Shown: piece by piece, positions 52,735-64,000 of the stretch | Layout of the letters: every line of letters begins with the position of its first letter | How positions within the stretch are numbered: the first letter of the stretch is position 1 | Source: Adiantum capillus-veneris | Taxonomy: Eukaryota > Streptophyta > Polypodiopsida > Polypodiales > Pteridaceae | Length of the DNA: 64,000 nt | Direction: 5' to 3' | Assembly (NCBI GenBank): GCA_014529385.2 | Contig: CM043953.1 | Span: 71,647,372 to 71,711,371 of the forward strand | Made by a program: the position numbers and the translations under genes | The notes under the pieces: model-generated | Seen by the model: the letters and a program-made list of their open reading frames with translations, nothing else | Databases searched by the model: none | Told to the model about the DNA's origin: nothing

Positions 52735-54392
52735 TTACAAGTTCTCTTCTGGGGACATGCTGTTATAGGTTTGCTCAAATATGTCATTTGACATATCATA
52801 TACATTATGCTCACCTTCCCTTGGGGACATGGAAAACCTGATGCATCGCACCAGATGGGAGTAGATTAGAGCAGTGGGCTTGTTGTCCAAAAGGAAATAA
52901 GTATCATTTCGGCCATTTACCTTGTCATAGAATAGACCCTCAACCACAAGTTCTCGACAACCATCAAGGCATTGCTCAGGTCATCGTGGTGGCCAACATA
53001 CATGGGGGCGTATTCATCCGCTTCTCCATCGCTTTCATCTGTAGCTGTGGGTTGTATTTGCAAGTATACCCACCCCTACACATGATCTTTGTTGGCACAT
53101 ATCCTCCATTGACCTTTGATGCACGCACCACAAAAGCAAGAGAGAAGTATGTGCCTTAGTTCGTGCATATCTGTCTGACTGTAGCCATTGACACAGTGCC
53201 AGGATCAAGACCCTATCATGTGCTTGTAATCCCACTCTATAACTCTTATCTACATCACCGAGCTTGAACTCCCAGAAAGCACGATCGAATTTTTTGCCTA
53301 TCTATGGGCATTGATTTCTGAGAGTTACATTGAGGAATGCAACAATTATTCAAGCGTTATGCAGCTCCCACCCGTCAAATTTCAACTACTCCTTTGTGAG
53401 GGCTCTTTTGACCATTGCACTAGCCCCATCGTGTTCACCCTTTCCATGGCCTGAAGCAAAGAAATTGTGCGTCATTTCGACACCTGTCATATTGAAGAAT
53501 CGTGCAACAAAATAGAATGGCCACCTTGCTTTGAATTGTGATGCAGACCATCCGACCACACCCAATGTCGCTTGACACTATAGCCGTGTCTTTTCAGCCA
53601 TTCATTGTGCAAAATAAAATAGTGCTGCATAAACAAAGTGTCATGTGTCTTGTCGTCAGAGATGTAGAAGTGAGTCATCTTTTGTATAGCATCAATCGCA
53701 TCACGTAAGTATGAAATGTGAACAAAGATTTTGACTTGAGATGAATACCAATGCATTGACTAGATCTCATTTCTGCACCTTGAAGGAGTAATTCTCTGCA
53801 AAATCCACTATAGACACCACTACCCAAACACTCCTTGAACTTGTTGAGCTTGCCACCTGTACAAGTAGTTGTGCTTGATGAACTTCCCTAGTTTCCATCG
53901 GAGCACAAAGATGAAACTCATCAGACTGAGCTGCTGAACCATGAGGTCTTTTTGACATTTATCTAGACCTTCTTCATCATTTTCTTGTGTAGGAACCTTG
54001 TCAAAAAGCTTGATAGTCATTATAGAGATACCATCACTCTCTTCAACGGGACACAACAAGAGCCTTTCAATCCCGCAATCAGTGCATGTTCCCAAAAGAC
54101 ATTTGCGACGATGAAAAGCACTATCAGTTGGCTTTGGACACAATACAAACTCCCATAGTTCTGTCAAGGATAAAAGTGGTTTTTGGTGCTGTGCATTGCA
54201 CTATTCCACCACTCGGACTGCACACAAGGCACTTGCAAAAGCATGATGTTCCATGTAGCCCGTATCTTCCATGACGCATCTGATTTAAGCCTTCCTTCAA
54301 GTAAACAATCTAAACATGGTATTCACAACAACAGGTGTTGCGGTCCTTCAACTTGCATACGAAGTATGGCTTTAGACCCTCAAAGCATCTAA
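52735..54392 (-). pseudogene. Decayed gene, C-terminal part (DFAENYSF family)
   Basis: Minus-strand frames (53820-54167, 53767-53958, 53487-53756, 53035-53235, 52735-52947) read as one broken protein. Motifs in order: CTDCGIERLLLCP (Cys pairs), VDFAENYSFKVQ, THFYISDDKTHDTLF, HWVWSDG, FFASGHGKGEHDGA, and late LVRCIRF. I recall this order from a family of uncharacterised plant proteins with a transposase-like acidic core; the name is not known to me. Stops and frameshifts separate the blocks. The N-terminal part lies at 55703-56381, beyond a low-complexity array that may be an intron or insertion. Confidence 0.5.
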
Positions 54393-54639
54393 AGGACATC
54401 CTAATGTTAGGATGAGCCTCCTGGAATCGCATGTATAAATCCCTCTGCCACACAAAAGACATTTAAAAATACTATAAAGAACTGAAATCTAGTTGCAACG
54501 CTTACATACTACCACCTTGAGGTGTATTTTCACAAAAGTAGGTATGCCTTCCCCTTTTGTCCACAAAAAAGTAGGTATGTCACTTCTCCACCTTTTCAAC
54601 CAAAGTGAGGTGGGGTTGGTTGAGCAGTGGGAGTTGGTG

Positions 54640-55600
54640 TCCATTAGTGAAGCACTTCAGTGAACTTGGAGAACACTCTGAAGCACTTTGGGACACTTTT
54701 AAGCACTTTGCAACACTTTAAAGCACTTTGGGACACTTGAAAGTACTGTGAAGCACTTTGTGGCACTTTCAAGCACCACCTGGAACTTTCAATCAACCTG
54801 TCATGCACTTTGGTGCCCTTTGAAGCACTCTGCAGCATTGTAAAGCACTTTGGGACACTTGAAAGCACTCTAAAGCACTTTAGTGCACTTTAAGAGCACT
54901 CTGAGGCACTTGATAACACTCTGAAGCACTTTACCAGCACTTTGGAAGCACTCTAAACTACTTGGTGGCACTTTCAAGCACTTTGTGGCACTTCAAAGCA
55001 CTCAGAGGCACTCTGTGGCACTTTCAAGCACTAAGAAGCACTTTATGGCAGTTTCAAGCACTATGAAGCACTTTGGGACACTTTGAAGCACACTAAAGCA
55101 CTTTTTGACGCTTTCAAGCACTCTATAGTACTTTGAAGCGCTTTGAAGCACTTTGAAGCACTCTGCAACACTTTAAAACACTTTTGGGCACTTGAAAGCA
55201 CTCTGAAGTGCACTTTAAGGGCTCTTTGAAAGCACTTCAGTGCTATTTAAGAGCACTCTGAAGTGCACTTTAAGGGCTCTTTGAAAGCACTTCAGTGCTA
55301 TTTAAGAGCATTATGAGACACTTTATGGCACTCTGCAGCACTCCAAAGAACTTTAGAGTTTAGAAAGCACTTTGAATCACTCTAAAGTACTTTGTGGCAC
55401 TTTAAAGCACCATGAAGCACTTTAGTGCAATTTCTAAGCGCTTTAAAATACTTTGAAGCACTTTTTGGCGCTTTCATGCACACAGAGATGCACTTTTCTT
55501 GCACTTTCAAGCATTTGCAGACTCTATTGATGCACTTTGAAGCACTTTGAGACACTTATAAAGCATTTCAAAGCTTTTGTAAACACCCAAAATTACTAAG
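54640..55600. repeat. AAGCACTT(T)-rich low-complexity array
   Basis: About 0.96 kb of words such as AAGCACTTTG, GGCACTTT, GAAAGCACTC and AGCACTCTGAAG without a fixed period. A 56-bp block with AGTGCACTTTAAGGGCTCTT is doubled (55205-55315). It splits the decayed gene at 52.7-56.4 kb. Confidence 0.9.
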
Positions 55601-55702
55601 TAAGCATTGTGACACACTTTGAAGATGTTCTGGCTGATATACTTGAATTAAATCAAGGAGATGCAGCGAATGCACCAAATGTGCCCTCCTGTTGATTCTC
55701 TT

Positions 55703-56381
55703 TCAAATGACATCTTTCTTGTTTGGGGAGATGCAGGTTTTCATTGACCAGAATTGAAACACGATTTCTCTGATTTTGATCGTTAAGGTATTGGTCCTAT
55801 GTTGTTGACGTTGACACATGTCTAAGGGAAGTGACCCCTTCTCCAGATCGGTTTGCAGACGAAAACTCGCTCCCATGACATTTATTCGATGAAGTCCTAA
55901 TGCCTTCACAACATCATTGTTGCTCATTACATTGTCAGCCCCATTGACTCCATTGAGGCATGCCATGATAGTAGCTCGTTTCAAAAAAAGCTCATTGTTT
56001 GAACGAGGAGTCTTCATCTTAGAAAATGCTAGAGAAAATCAGCCTTCCAATTGTCTTCGATGTGGATTGAAAAATTGAGAACGTTGGATGATTGAGAGGT
56101 TGTTGTAGAATGCTCCATTGAAGACCCTCAAAAATCCCGTTTGTTTGATTACGCCAACACTTAGCAACTGCCCTACATATGTTCTTTGCCTCCTGCTCAT
56201 CAATGTCACCATCCTCTTGTGCTCGTGCCATCCCTTTTTGCATATTTCTTTGTTCCCTATTCTTTGCAGCCCAATAGTTTCGTAGACTCAGTAGAATATC
56301 CCTTGGGATATGCTGTGTAGCAGATAATGGAGGAAGGTAAAGGGGGTTTGCACTTCCATTATAAGTATTATGCGATTCCAT
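55703..56381 (-). pseudogene. Decayed gene, N-terminal part
   Basis: Frames 56019-56381 and 55703-56017 follow each other on the minus strand. The first has an NREQRNMQKGMARAQE helix and a KNICRAVAKCWRN segment; the second reads GLHRINVMGASFRLQTDLEKGS and ends ISPNKKDVI. Separated from the conserved C-terminal blocks by the AAGCACTT array. Family not recognised by name. Confidence 0.4.
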
Positions 56382-56445
56382 GTGGAATGCGCAAGGATGC
56401 TATTGACACGACAATGAAGACAATCAAAACAGTGCCATAGTACTC

Positions 56446-56773
<328 letters not shown>

Positions 56774-56990
56774 GGGAGCAAGAGGTGGAGGGACCCATTG
56801 AGGCAGTATTGCAGAGAGCCCAGAGGAGTGGCGGGTAGAGTGTGAATTTAAATGCGCACGCAGTTTGATACTTTAAGCTTTAGTATTAAAGTGAAATGGA
56901 ATTTCCAACCCACATGAATTCCAACCTTTCAGCCAAAAAGATTTTATCTTTCCTTTATATGAAATGAAAATGAATAACCCAGCACCCATT

Positions 56991-59463
56991 TCATCTCCTC
57001 CCAAAGGAGTGTCCAAGACACTCCTTTTTGGTACCACCTAAACATGCTATCACCCGAGGTTGTGCTACATAAACTTCCTCAAATATGTCACCATTGAAGA
57101 AAGCATTAACATTGTCTGACTGATGTACATCCCAACCAAAATGAGCTGCCAATGCACATAGAAAATGAACAATAGTCATACGGCAAGTGGGAGCAAAAGT
57201 TTCTTCATAATCTATGCCTTTTTGTTGCGCATAGCCTTTTGCAACAAGTCGGGCCTTATGATGATCAACCTTACCATCCGGCTTGCACTTCAACTTGTAA
57301 ACCCACTTTGTACCAATGGCCTTTTTGCCAGGAGGCAAATCACATAAAGTCCATGTGTCATTTTCTATAAGTGTATCATATTCTGATTGCATGGGAGCCA
57401 TCCAAGTTTTTGAAATCTGTGCTTCATCAAAAGACAGAGGTTCCTCAGCATCATGTAAGCTACACATAGCCAAAGAATAACAATCTAATGCATAAGATGC
57501 ATGGCGAGAGCCTGAACGAGTATGACTAGACAAAGGTGCATCCAATTTACTATCACGCAATGTATGTACCAATCATTTTGGCATACCTCTAGCCTGGTCA
57601 TTTTCATCCCTTTCCTCATCAAGTACATCATGTACATCTACATCAGTAATAGGATGATCTCTTACATTTTCAAAAACCCCCATAGGTTGAACATTGGCCT
57701 CATTAGAATTTACATTTAAACTTACACCATTGAAAAGAGGCAACAAAGTGACATAAATGTCATGTCAGCTGACATCACTGTCTCTAGTACATGACAACAA
57801 GGGCTGAATAGAATCTTCCACAAACACAAAATCCCATGAAACCAGAATACGCTTTGTTTGTGGATGATACAACCTATAACCTTTGCTTTTAGCACTATAA
57901 CCAACAAAAATACATTTGACAGCCTTATCATCCAATTTTCTGCGTTGTGTTTGTGGCATTAAATCATATGCCAAACAACCAAAAATACACATGTTCTCAA
58001 TAGAAGGCTTTTTATCATGCCATGCTTCATATGTAGCAATAGATTGCAAAGCTTTTGTAGGAAACCTCTTTAGTACATAAGTGACACACATGATGGGCTC
58101 AAGCTAAAAAGAATGTGGAAAAGCTTGACTTTTGACCATACATCGTGCCATTTTGGTAAGGCATATAAGGCACTGTACATTGGTGTTTTATCCCATGACT
58201 ATCTAGAAATGCATTAAATTCATGAGACATATACTCCCCCCCTCGATTGGAACAAAGGGTACCCATAGTCCATTTTGAGACATTTTCAGCCATAGCCAAA
58301 TTTTTTTTGAAGCACATAAAAACTTCTGACTTTGCTTTAAGAGGAAATACCCATGCATGCCTGGAGTAATCATCAATGAAAGTCACAAAGTAAAGGTAAT
58401 TTCCCAAGGATGGAGTTTGCATGGGCCCACAAACATCACTATGCATAAGATGCAACCTACATGTGGCCCTAACTAAACCATCCTTTGGAAACTTAGAACG
58501 CTGCATTTTACCCAAAATATAGCCTTCACAAACGTGTTTGACAGGTGCTTCAAGAGGCGGCAAAGAAGCAACCATATCAGATTTTTGCAACGTAGCAAAT
58601 TGGAAAAATTCAAATGACCAAAACCTGCATGCCAAAGTTTTGCATTTGAAATAGCCTTTGAATCCAAAACTGCATTTGCAAACTTCTACCCACACTTGTC
58701 ATACAAAGTGAGCTGAAACAATTTCATCATCGAAACTGAGATCATGTATTGTACATCTGTCATCCACAAAATTGACTACAAGACCAAGTCTAGCAAGTGC
58801 AGATACATACAAAAAATTCTTCTTGATCACCAGGTACATAAAGTGCATCAACAAGTGTGAAAGAACTGCCATTTTTAGTAGTAAGCACAATCTTACCCAC
58901 TGCCTGAACTGGATAAGAGGCATTGTTGGCACAAGTGACTGAATTCCTAGGAGGGATAGACTCGAGAGAGGCGAACAATTAATGATGTGAGGCGTGCTTT
59001 GTAGCACCACTATCAAAATATCACACATGTGAACCTACAGTAACTGACATGCATGCATCATGGACAATAGGATTGTAAGTGCACTCTGCACTAAAATCCC
59101 ATTCTGCATCAACATCAACATCACTATCTCCTTTCACAGAAGACTCAACAATGGCTACATTTGTAGTGGAACCAACATTTGCAGTGGAACCACCCTCTTT
59201 CTTTTTAGCCTCTTTGGCCTTCAACTTAGGACACTGCTTGATCAAGTGATCATTAGCTTTACAATAATGGCAATGCATCTTCTTTTTGCCCTTATCACCA
59301 TAATTTCCACACGAATTGTTGCCATCATAGGCATTAGAAAATAGGTGCCATGGTAAATGTTGCACCTAATGTGAAAATTGCCCGAAAAGAGGATAAACAA
59401 AGCGAGAACAACACGTGCTATATAGCACAAACCGTAGAAGATTGTAAGGGACTTGTAATGCAA
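56991..59463 (-). pseudogene. Ty1/copia retrotransposon polyprotein, broken and truncated
   Basis: Minus strand, 5' to 3': zinc knuckle CHYCKANDHLIKQC near 59270; protease site FDSGATKH near 59010 preceded by a TGA; LYVPG motif; GAG-pre-integrase with LWHAGFGHLNF (58640); integrase with MHSDVCGPM and DDYSRHAW, but LCSNRGGEY where a catalytic Asp is expected; integrase tail FGCLAYDLMP (57980); and the start of RT with NDTWTLCDLPPGKKAIGTKW and GYAQQKGIDYEETFAP. RT stops before YVDD; the rest and RNase H are missing. Several frame changes. Order protease-integrase-RT identifies copia. Confidence 0.88.
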
Positions 59464-59699
59464 AGAACGACATTGACAAAAATTCTACACAAAATGACAA
59501 AATAGCCTATGTAGTACTGCTTGTAGTGGAAAGGGAGGTTGAAATGAGCTCAAATCAAAAACCTGAGCAGACTAAGCTCTACAAGCTTTGCCAAAATTTT
59601 TGTCGACCTGCGAGCACTCTCCAAAGCTCACAGAAATCAAAGAAAGTGAGAACGCGTGTGCTGGAGCTGCTGGCAACTAAGCCCAAGAGGACGCAACCT

Positions 59700-59711
59700 G
59701 CTCTGATACCA
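59700..59711 (-). other. Primer binding site of copia element
   Basis: TGGTATCAGAGC on the minus strand, complementary to initiator tRNA-Met, two bases after the LTR end. Confidence 0.85.
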
Positions 59712-59713
59712 AT

Positions 59714-60145
59714 TGTTGGAATTAGGGTTGTAGGAAAACACACACAGCTTGGAGAAGATGAAGGAAGCTCAAGGCACACAATAGAGAGTGTATTACTTAG
59801 TGTGCAATAGAAAGATAGATAGCCCTAGAATGAATGGGCGTATATAGAATGCACAAGGGAAAAAACCTTCTAGAGAGGGAAAAAATGCCTCAACGGTCCT
59901 AAGCGTGTTCACACACATCACTACCACATGTATATGGTAACAGCCTCAAACTATATTTGCTCATAGATCACACCATGCATATATGCCTATAAAAGCAATG
60001 CCAAGAGCGATGGTGCTCAATATTTTCCAAGAAGCATGCTTTCCTATGTCAAGCTTCCACATTGCCTTCATGTACGTGCTGTTATCTTTGATTGCTTTCT
60101 ATGCAAGTGTTTGAAGCAAGGCGTCGTGTCTTAAGTTGGTCAACA
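59714..60145 (-). repeat. Probable 5' LTR of copia element
   Basis: The inner end (TCCAACA before the primer site) is clear. The outer end is set at the first fitting TGTTG on the minus strand, giving 432 bp. No 3' LTR exists in the window to confirm it. Confidence 0.55.
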
Positions 60146-60378
60146 TGATTTTTGGTCGTGATGATTATGGTTTGCTAAAAAAGTGTTGTTCACGAAAATC
60201 TGTGGCAGATTGTTCAAGGGTCCAATCTTTGTTTGCTTGTGGGGACATGTGCTTATCTTCATTTCAATTTCTTGTAGTCAGTTGTCTTTTTTTTTGTGGG
60301 TTTAAATTAGCACAGAGTGCTTTGAAGCTTGTGAATGGTATTAGAGTCCAATTTTAGATGTGTATTTAGTAAATAGTC

Positions 60379-62075
60379 TTGCTTGAGTTTGCATACCTTA
60401 AGAAGATGGTGAAAGGATATGAGTGGAACTACGTAGATGAATTGGTCAGTGGAAAGACTACATCAAAGTTGAGGTGTAAGACCCGCGGTCATAATTTTAG
60501 TGGAAATGCTCACAGGATAAAAGAATGTGTTCAAAATTCTTGGAAACGTGACAACTTGCAAAAACCCCCCAAGAGGTATTGAAGCAAAATTTTTCGAGTG
60601 GGCGCTCAGGGCAAAGAGAGTACATCTTGAGGACAAAAAAAAGGGAGATCCCAAAATGATGGCTCCATCTATGGCTAGGGACATGGAGATGACACTTGAG
60701 AATGATCAAAACCCTCCTTTGACCCCTACTCAAGGTCAAGGTGGGTGTCATTCATCCTTTGCTGGGGCTGGTAGCTCTAATCCTACTACAAGCTCTGCTA
60801 ACATAAGCTGAAGTGAAGCATCGACTGGAGGAGAACCTGCACCAAGTGGTCCTCCTTTGCATCAGGCATTTAATAAACAATGGCTGCTTGAACTCCATCT
60901 TAAGTGGACACAAGCATTTGTTGCATATGGAATTCCTTTTAATGTCATTCAAAATCCTATCTTCAAAGATGCTTTAATGAGCACAGCAAAGAAGGGTTTT
61001 GTGGTACTTGATTAAAAGAGATGCGTACAGAATATTTAGATAAAGTGAAAACTACATCAGAAAATATTTTAAAGCGCACAATTGTTGATTATGTGCCACA
61101 GTATGGATGCACAATCGCTCTGGATGGTTGGAAAAATTGTCAAAAGAAACCATTGATTAATGTGATGCTGATTTGTCCAAGAGGTTCCATCTTTCTTGAA
61201 GCGATCGACATATCCCTAAAAGAGAAAACTAGTGGATATCTTGCTGGTGTATATGAGCATTCGATCAAAAGAGAAGGGGGACCTAAAAATGTGACAGCCA
61301 TTGTCACAAATAATGCATCTAACTACAAAGCAACTGGAAAAGCAATTGAAGCAAAGTATCCAGAGATTACATGGGTTGTTCCATGTGTTGCTCACAATTT
61401 GAATCTGATCTTAAAGGACTTTGGAAAAGTTCCTTCTATTAAAGCAAACTCTTCTAGATGCAAACCAATTGGTGAATTTTATAAGAGAGCATTCATTTTC
61501 TTACGCTTTGTTTAGAACAAGGTCCCCAACAAAAAATTTATAGATTTTTTGTGTGACCCATTTTGCGACAACGTATTACGTTCTCTCATTTTGCGACAAT
61601 GTATTACGTTCTCTCTACACTGCTACAGGTTAAAGCAGCCCTTGTTGAAATAGTGGTAGATAGAAGATGGGACATTTCACCTGGTAAATATCCCAAGTAT
61701 GAACCTGCAGCTTCCAAATGCTATCAACTTGTAAACTCTCCTGTTTTTTGGAGAATTGTAGACAAAATTGTTTGTTGTCACAAAACCCTTCACTCATCTG
61801 ATACGATTAGTAGACAAGAAGCCTATATCTTTGGACGGGTTTACTGGTACATGCATGAAGCGTCTCTCAAGTTAAAGGAATGTACATCTTATGCAAGAAA
61901 AGAGAAATCCATGATGATGTTGTTTGTCAAAAGATGATGGGAGCAGTTGCATATTCCTTTACATAGAGCAGGGTTTGTCTTAGATCCCAAGTTCCAGATG
62001 CACGAGCAAGCTTCAAACAATTAAGTGATCATTGATTTCAAGAGAGTGTGTGCCCAACTATTACACAATGTGGAT
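60379..62075 (+). pseudogene. hAT-family transposase remnant
   Basis: Frames in series. 60379-60582 has a BED-type finger (YEWNYV ... KLRCKTRGHNFSGNAHRIKE) in which the second Cys and a His are lost. 61021-61515 is a DUF659-type block with TIALDGWKN, AIVTNNASNYKATGK (usual Asp replaced by Asn) and CVAHNLNLILKDFGK. 61563-61937 continues with DRRWDISPGKYP and KCYQLVNSPVFW, and LHRAGFVLDPKF follows. The C-terminal dimerisation domain is missing; sequence of element D begins at about 62085. Stops and frameshifts throughout. An active version would cut and paste a DNA transposon; no terminal inverted repeats were identified. Confidence 0.8.
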
Positions 62076-62089
62076 GGACAGGTGGCATA

Positions 62090-62405
62090 CACACAGACCC
62101 GGGGGGTTCACCGGCTCTTGTTCATAAAAATCTCTGAGTCCTAGCCGTAGGTTGGCTTCTTTGGTTTCAGGCTTTGCGGCAACATCATACACTTCTTTTA
62201 GTAGGAGTTGCAACTCCACTTGATGTCCCTCCTTGCTCTTGAATCTGCCAGTGAACACTATGGTGTGATGCTCCTCAAGTTGTTCCTTTGAGAGATAGGT
62301 TGCCTTGGCGGTTTTGACTGAATCGGGGTCCAGTTGGTATGCTGGTAGTTCTTGCAAATTTTCTTTCTGGTTGATCTTCTTCTTGGCCCTCTCTGCTGCT
62401 TGCAT
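62090..62405 (-). pseudogene. ORF3 N-terminus of element D
   Basis: About 105 codons from an ATG at 62403-62405. LSKEQLEEHHTIVFTGRFKS then VELQLLLKEVYDVAA align with the A/B ORF3 segment AVLEQEGIKIYQGTFRD ... VDIPMIPQELVDYS, and NLRLGLRDFYEQ with the SRYLERADLHIFF segment. An early AKKKINQK basic patch corresponds to KRKRP. It is cut off near NPPG. Confidence 0.65.
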
Positions 62406-62590
62406 GGATCCTGTTTGAATAGAGTGTCAAAGTTAGCAGATTTGATGGATTTTTCTCCAAAATGTCCTTTAGTTTGAAATGTTGACAATTTTGGTCCAAT
62501 TTGCTTCAAATCAAATTTTGAACAAGCATAGATGCATACAAACATGCAAGGAACAAAATTGTAAAGTTAAAACAAAAATTTGCAACCAAA

Positions 62591-63137
62591 GTAAATAATC
62601 ACGATTATTTACAACTGAGTAATTTCTCCAAATTTTTGCAGACTTGGCATCACAAGCTTGAAGTATATACCAAATACATGCTCTGAGTGAAATATGGGCT
62701 CATTTGGATGCATAGGGTGAAAATGGTACCAGATTTTGGCTTTAGGTCTCAGAAACAGTAGATATAATGGAAATTTGAGATTTTGAGCTCCAAATTGGTT
62801 CAAACTTGGCTAGTGGGGTTAACACATCATGTACTTTGGATATATGATGGCAAAATATCAAAATTTCTCCATTTTGGCTAGAGAGTAAATAATCGCATTG
62901 TTTAGGCCTTGTGTATGTGATATGAGGTGATTTGGATCAAGAATTGTGGTCAATAACTCAAAAAAATTGACTTGCAAAGACTTCCTTGCGTTTTTTGACA
63001 ATTTTCCAAGTTATAGGTGCTCATTTTGGCTCATACTTGATTTTTGGCATGTAATAGGTGTGTACACATGAAAGGTGAGGTGATGATACAATTTCCAAGC
63101 AAAAATAATGCAAAAGTAAATAACCGCGGTTATTTAC
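62591..63137. repeat. Palindrome cluster of element D (3 copies, centre CCGCGG)
   Basis: A perfect 22-bp palindrome at 63116-63137 (inner 20: TAAATAACCGCGGTTATTTA), a near-perfect copy at 62591-62612 (centre CACG) and a decayed copy at 62885-62906. The nearest copy lies 186 bp upstream of the ORF3 ATG, against 169 bp in A and B. Start spacings are 294 and 231 bp. Confidence 0.85.
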
Positions 63138-64000
63138 AACAGTCACAATTTTCTTGCAAAACTTAAAAATTTTGACCTAAACACATTCTATACACCTAAA
63201 ACAAGTCCTAAATTGAATTTGGTCAAATCTGGTCTTGTTGGCATCACTTTGTGCTTTGTCGACTCTGAAATCACTGATTTCTATGACTATACTGTCTGTT
63301 GAGTTGGTTTGTCACTTGTGAGACTTTGGACTTGTCCGCAACATAGTCGTGAAGCAACTCATCCAATTCTGGCTCATTTGGAGTCAGTTTGACCTCGTAT
63401 GTCGAATTTGATGCTTTGTAGCCTTCGAGACGTTTTCAGCTTTTTAAGGGATTTGCTTGATTGATTTCACAAAACCAATCATATACATTGTATATAAACC
63501 TCATAAGCAAGATGTCTATGGAGTCAGATCCAAATTCTGGCATCTGCAAAAAACCTATCTTTTCTACTGGGACCACCTCGACCCCTGTCGGATGGTCAAC
63601 TAATGATATAGAAAGGTTCTATTATGTTAGGGCATGCTACATTTCAAATCCCATCTAATTTGGTCGAGCTGACATGTAAGCCGCTATGATTAGTTTTTGG
63701 TCGTAGGTCTTCGCGCACTGCTTGGATTCTAGGGTTTTTCTAGGGGTTTAGACTAGCTATCATCCGTAAAAAATGGATCATTGATGAGTAAAGAACTTAC
63801 CCCTCATGTCTTGTGTGAGACGGCGCTGAAAACGGGCAACTGTAGACTCTGGAAAGTATGTGCGAAAGAGGTCGAAAAGCTCTCTCTGCAAAGGTGACAA
63901 GTGAAAATGAGATTGTTTTAGCCTACTTGGGATATATATATCCGGACTTCCCGAACCATTTTTCCCTAAATTCCTCCGTTAGTCCTACTAGTCCGTGAAA
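63138..64000. other. Upstream gap of element D
   Basis: Non-coding, with a TATATATAT run near 63935 and the blocks shared with the gap of A. No further palindrome seen. Confidence 0.5.

Larger units (their letters stand above)
62090..64000 (-). mobile_element. Element D: fragment of a third ORF3-bearing LTR element
   Basis: It reads on the minus strand from the window end toward 62090: non-coding gap, three palindromes, then the start of an ORF3 homologue. A CGGGAAGTCCG stretch followed by CATTTTCACTT and AGAGAGAGC near 63890-63955 matches the pol-ORF3 gap of A (near 9610-9690), so the region is the same part of a related element. It is truncated inside ORF3, next to the hAT relic. LTRs and pol are not in the window. 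Confidence 0.7.

Noticed and set aside
59526-59810. 94-codon plus-strand frame near the copia primer site
   Set aside because: It overlaps the copia leader and LTR on the other strand and has no recognisable domain.

Overview
This 64 kb window is repeat-rich land-plant nuclear DNA. It holds plant-type Ty3/gypsy and Ty1/copia retrotransposons with tRNA-Asp and initiator-Met primer sites, a hAT transposase relic, a LINE endonuclease relic, a LAMMER-kinase fragment and long GA/CT microsatellites. I see no intact host gene. The species cannot be fixed from the sequence; a large-genome lineage (fern or gymnosperm, for example) is a guess.

Layout. (1) 1-16089, plus strand: element A, a giant Ty3/gypsy element whose 5' LTR is cut by the window edge. 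Its order is LTR, PBS, 1.4 kb leader, gag, protease, [RT and RNase H deleted], integrase, second protease-like domain, 2.8 kb gap, ORF3, PPT, LTR. (2) 16090-33177: decayed host or transposon sequence. It holds a pseudogene with a GHTHxDxD motif (16.4-19.4 kb), the kinase fragment, the LINE relic, the 3' half of another LTR element with an ORF3-like gene (element C, 24.1-28.2 kb), unrecognised decayed coding, and AAGTGCTT-rich arrays. (3) 33178-52174, minus strand: element B, a complete 18,997-bp sister of A with both LTRs and a 5-bp target duplication (CCTTT). (4) 52180-64000: another decayed gene with an AAGCACTT array, GA microsatellites, a broken copia element (57.0-60.1 kb), a hAT relic (60.4-62.1 kb), and the edge of a related ORF3 element on the minus strand (element D, 62.1 kb to the window end).

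Most notable. A and B each carry nine copies of one 20-bp palindrome with centre ACGCGT. Four lie in the leader before gag and five in the gap before ORF3, at matching distances in both elements and with recurring 284-288 and 125-135 bp intervals. Element D, whose ORF3 N-terminus is recognisably related, has a different palindrome with centre CCGCGG in the same place upstream of its ORF3. This looks like a family-specific cis-element system that changes with the ORF3 family. I infer that ORF3 or a host factor recognises the sites; nothing here proves it.

Other oddities in A/B: an ungapped 126-residue tandem duplication of the integrase HHCC region, a second DSG aspartic-protease-like domain after integrase, a tail of repeated K-x-W-x-x-K motifs, and a 23-bp copy of the RT YMDD segment in the pol-ORF3 gap. 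Both copies are disabled: A by about nine lesions, B by at least a pol frame break and an ORF3 stop.
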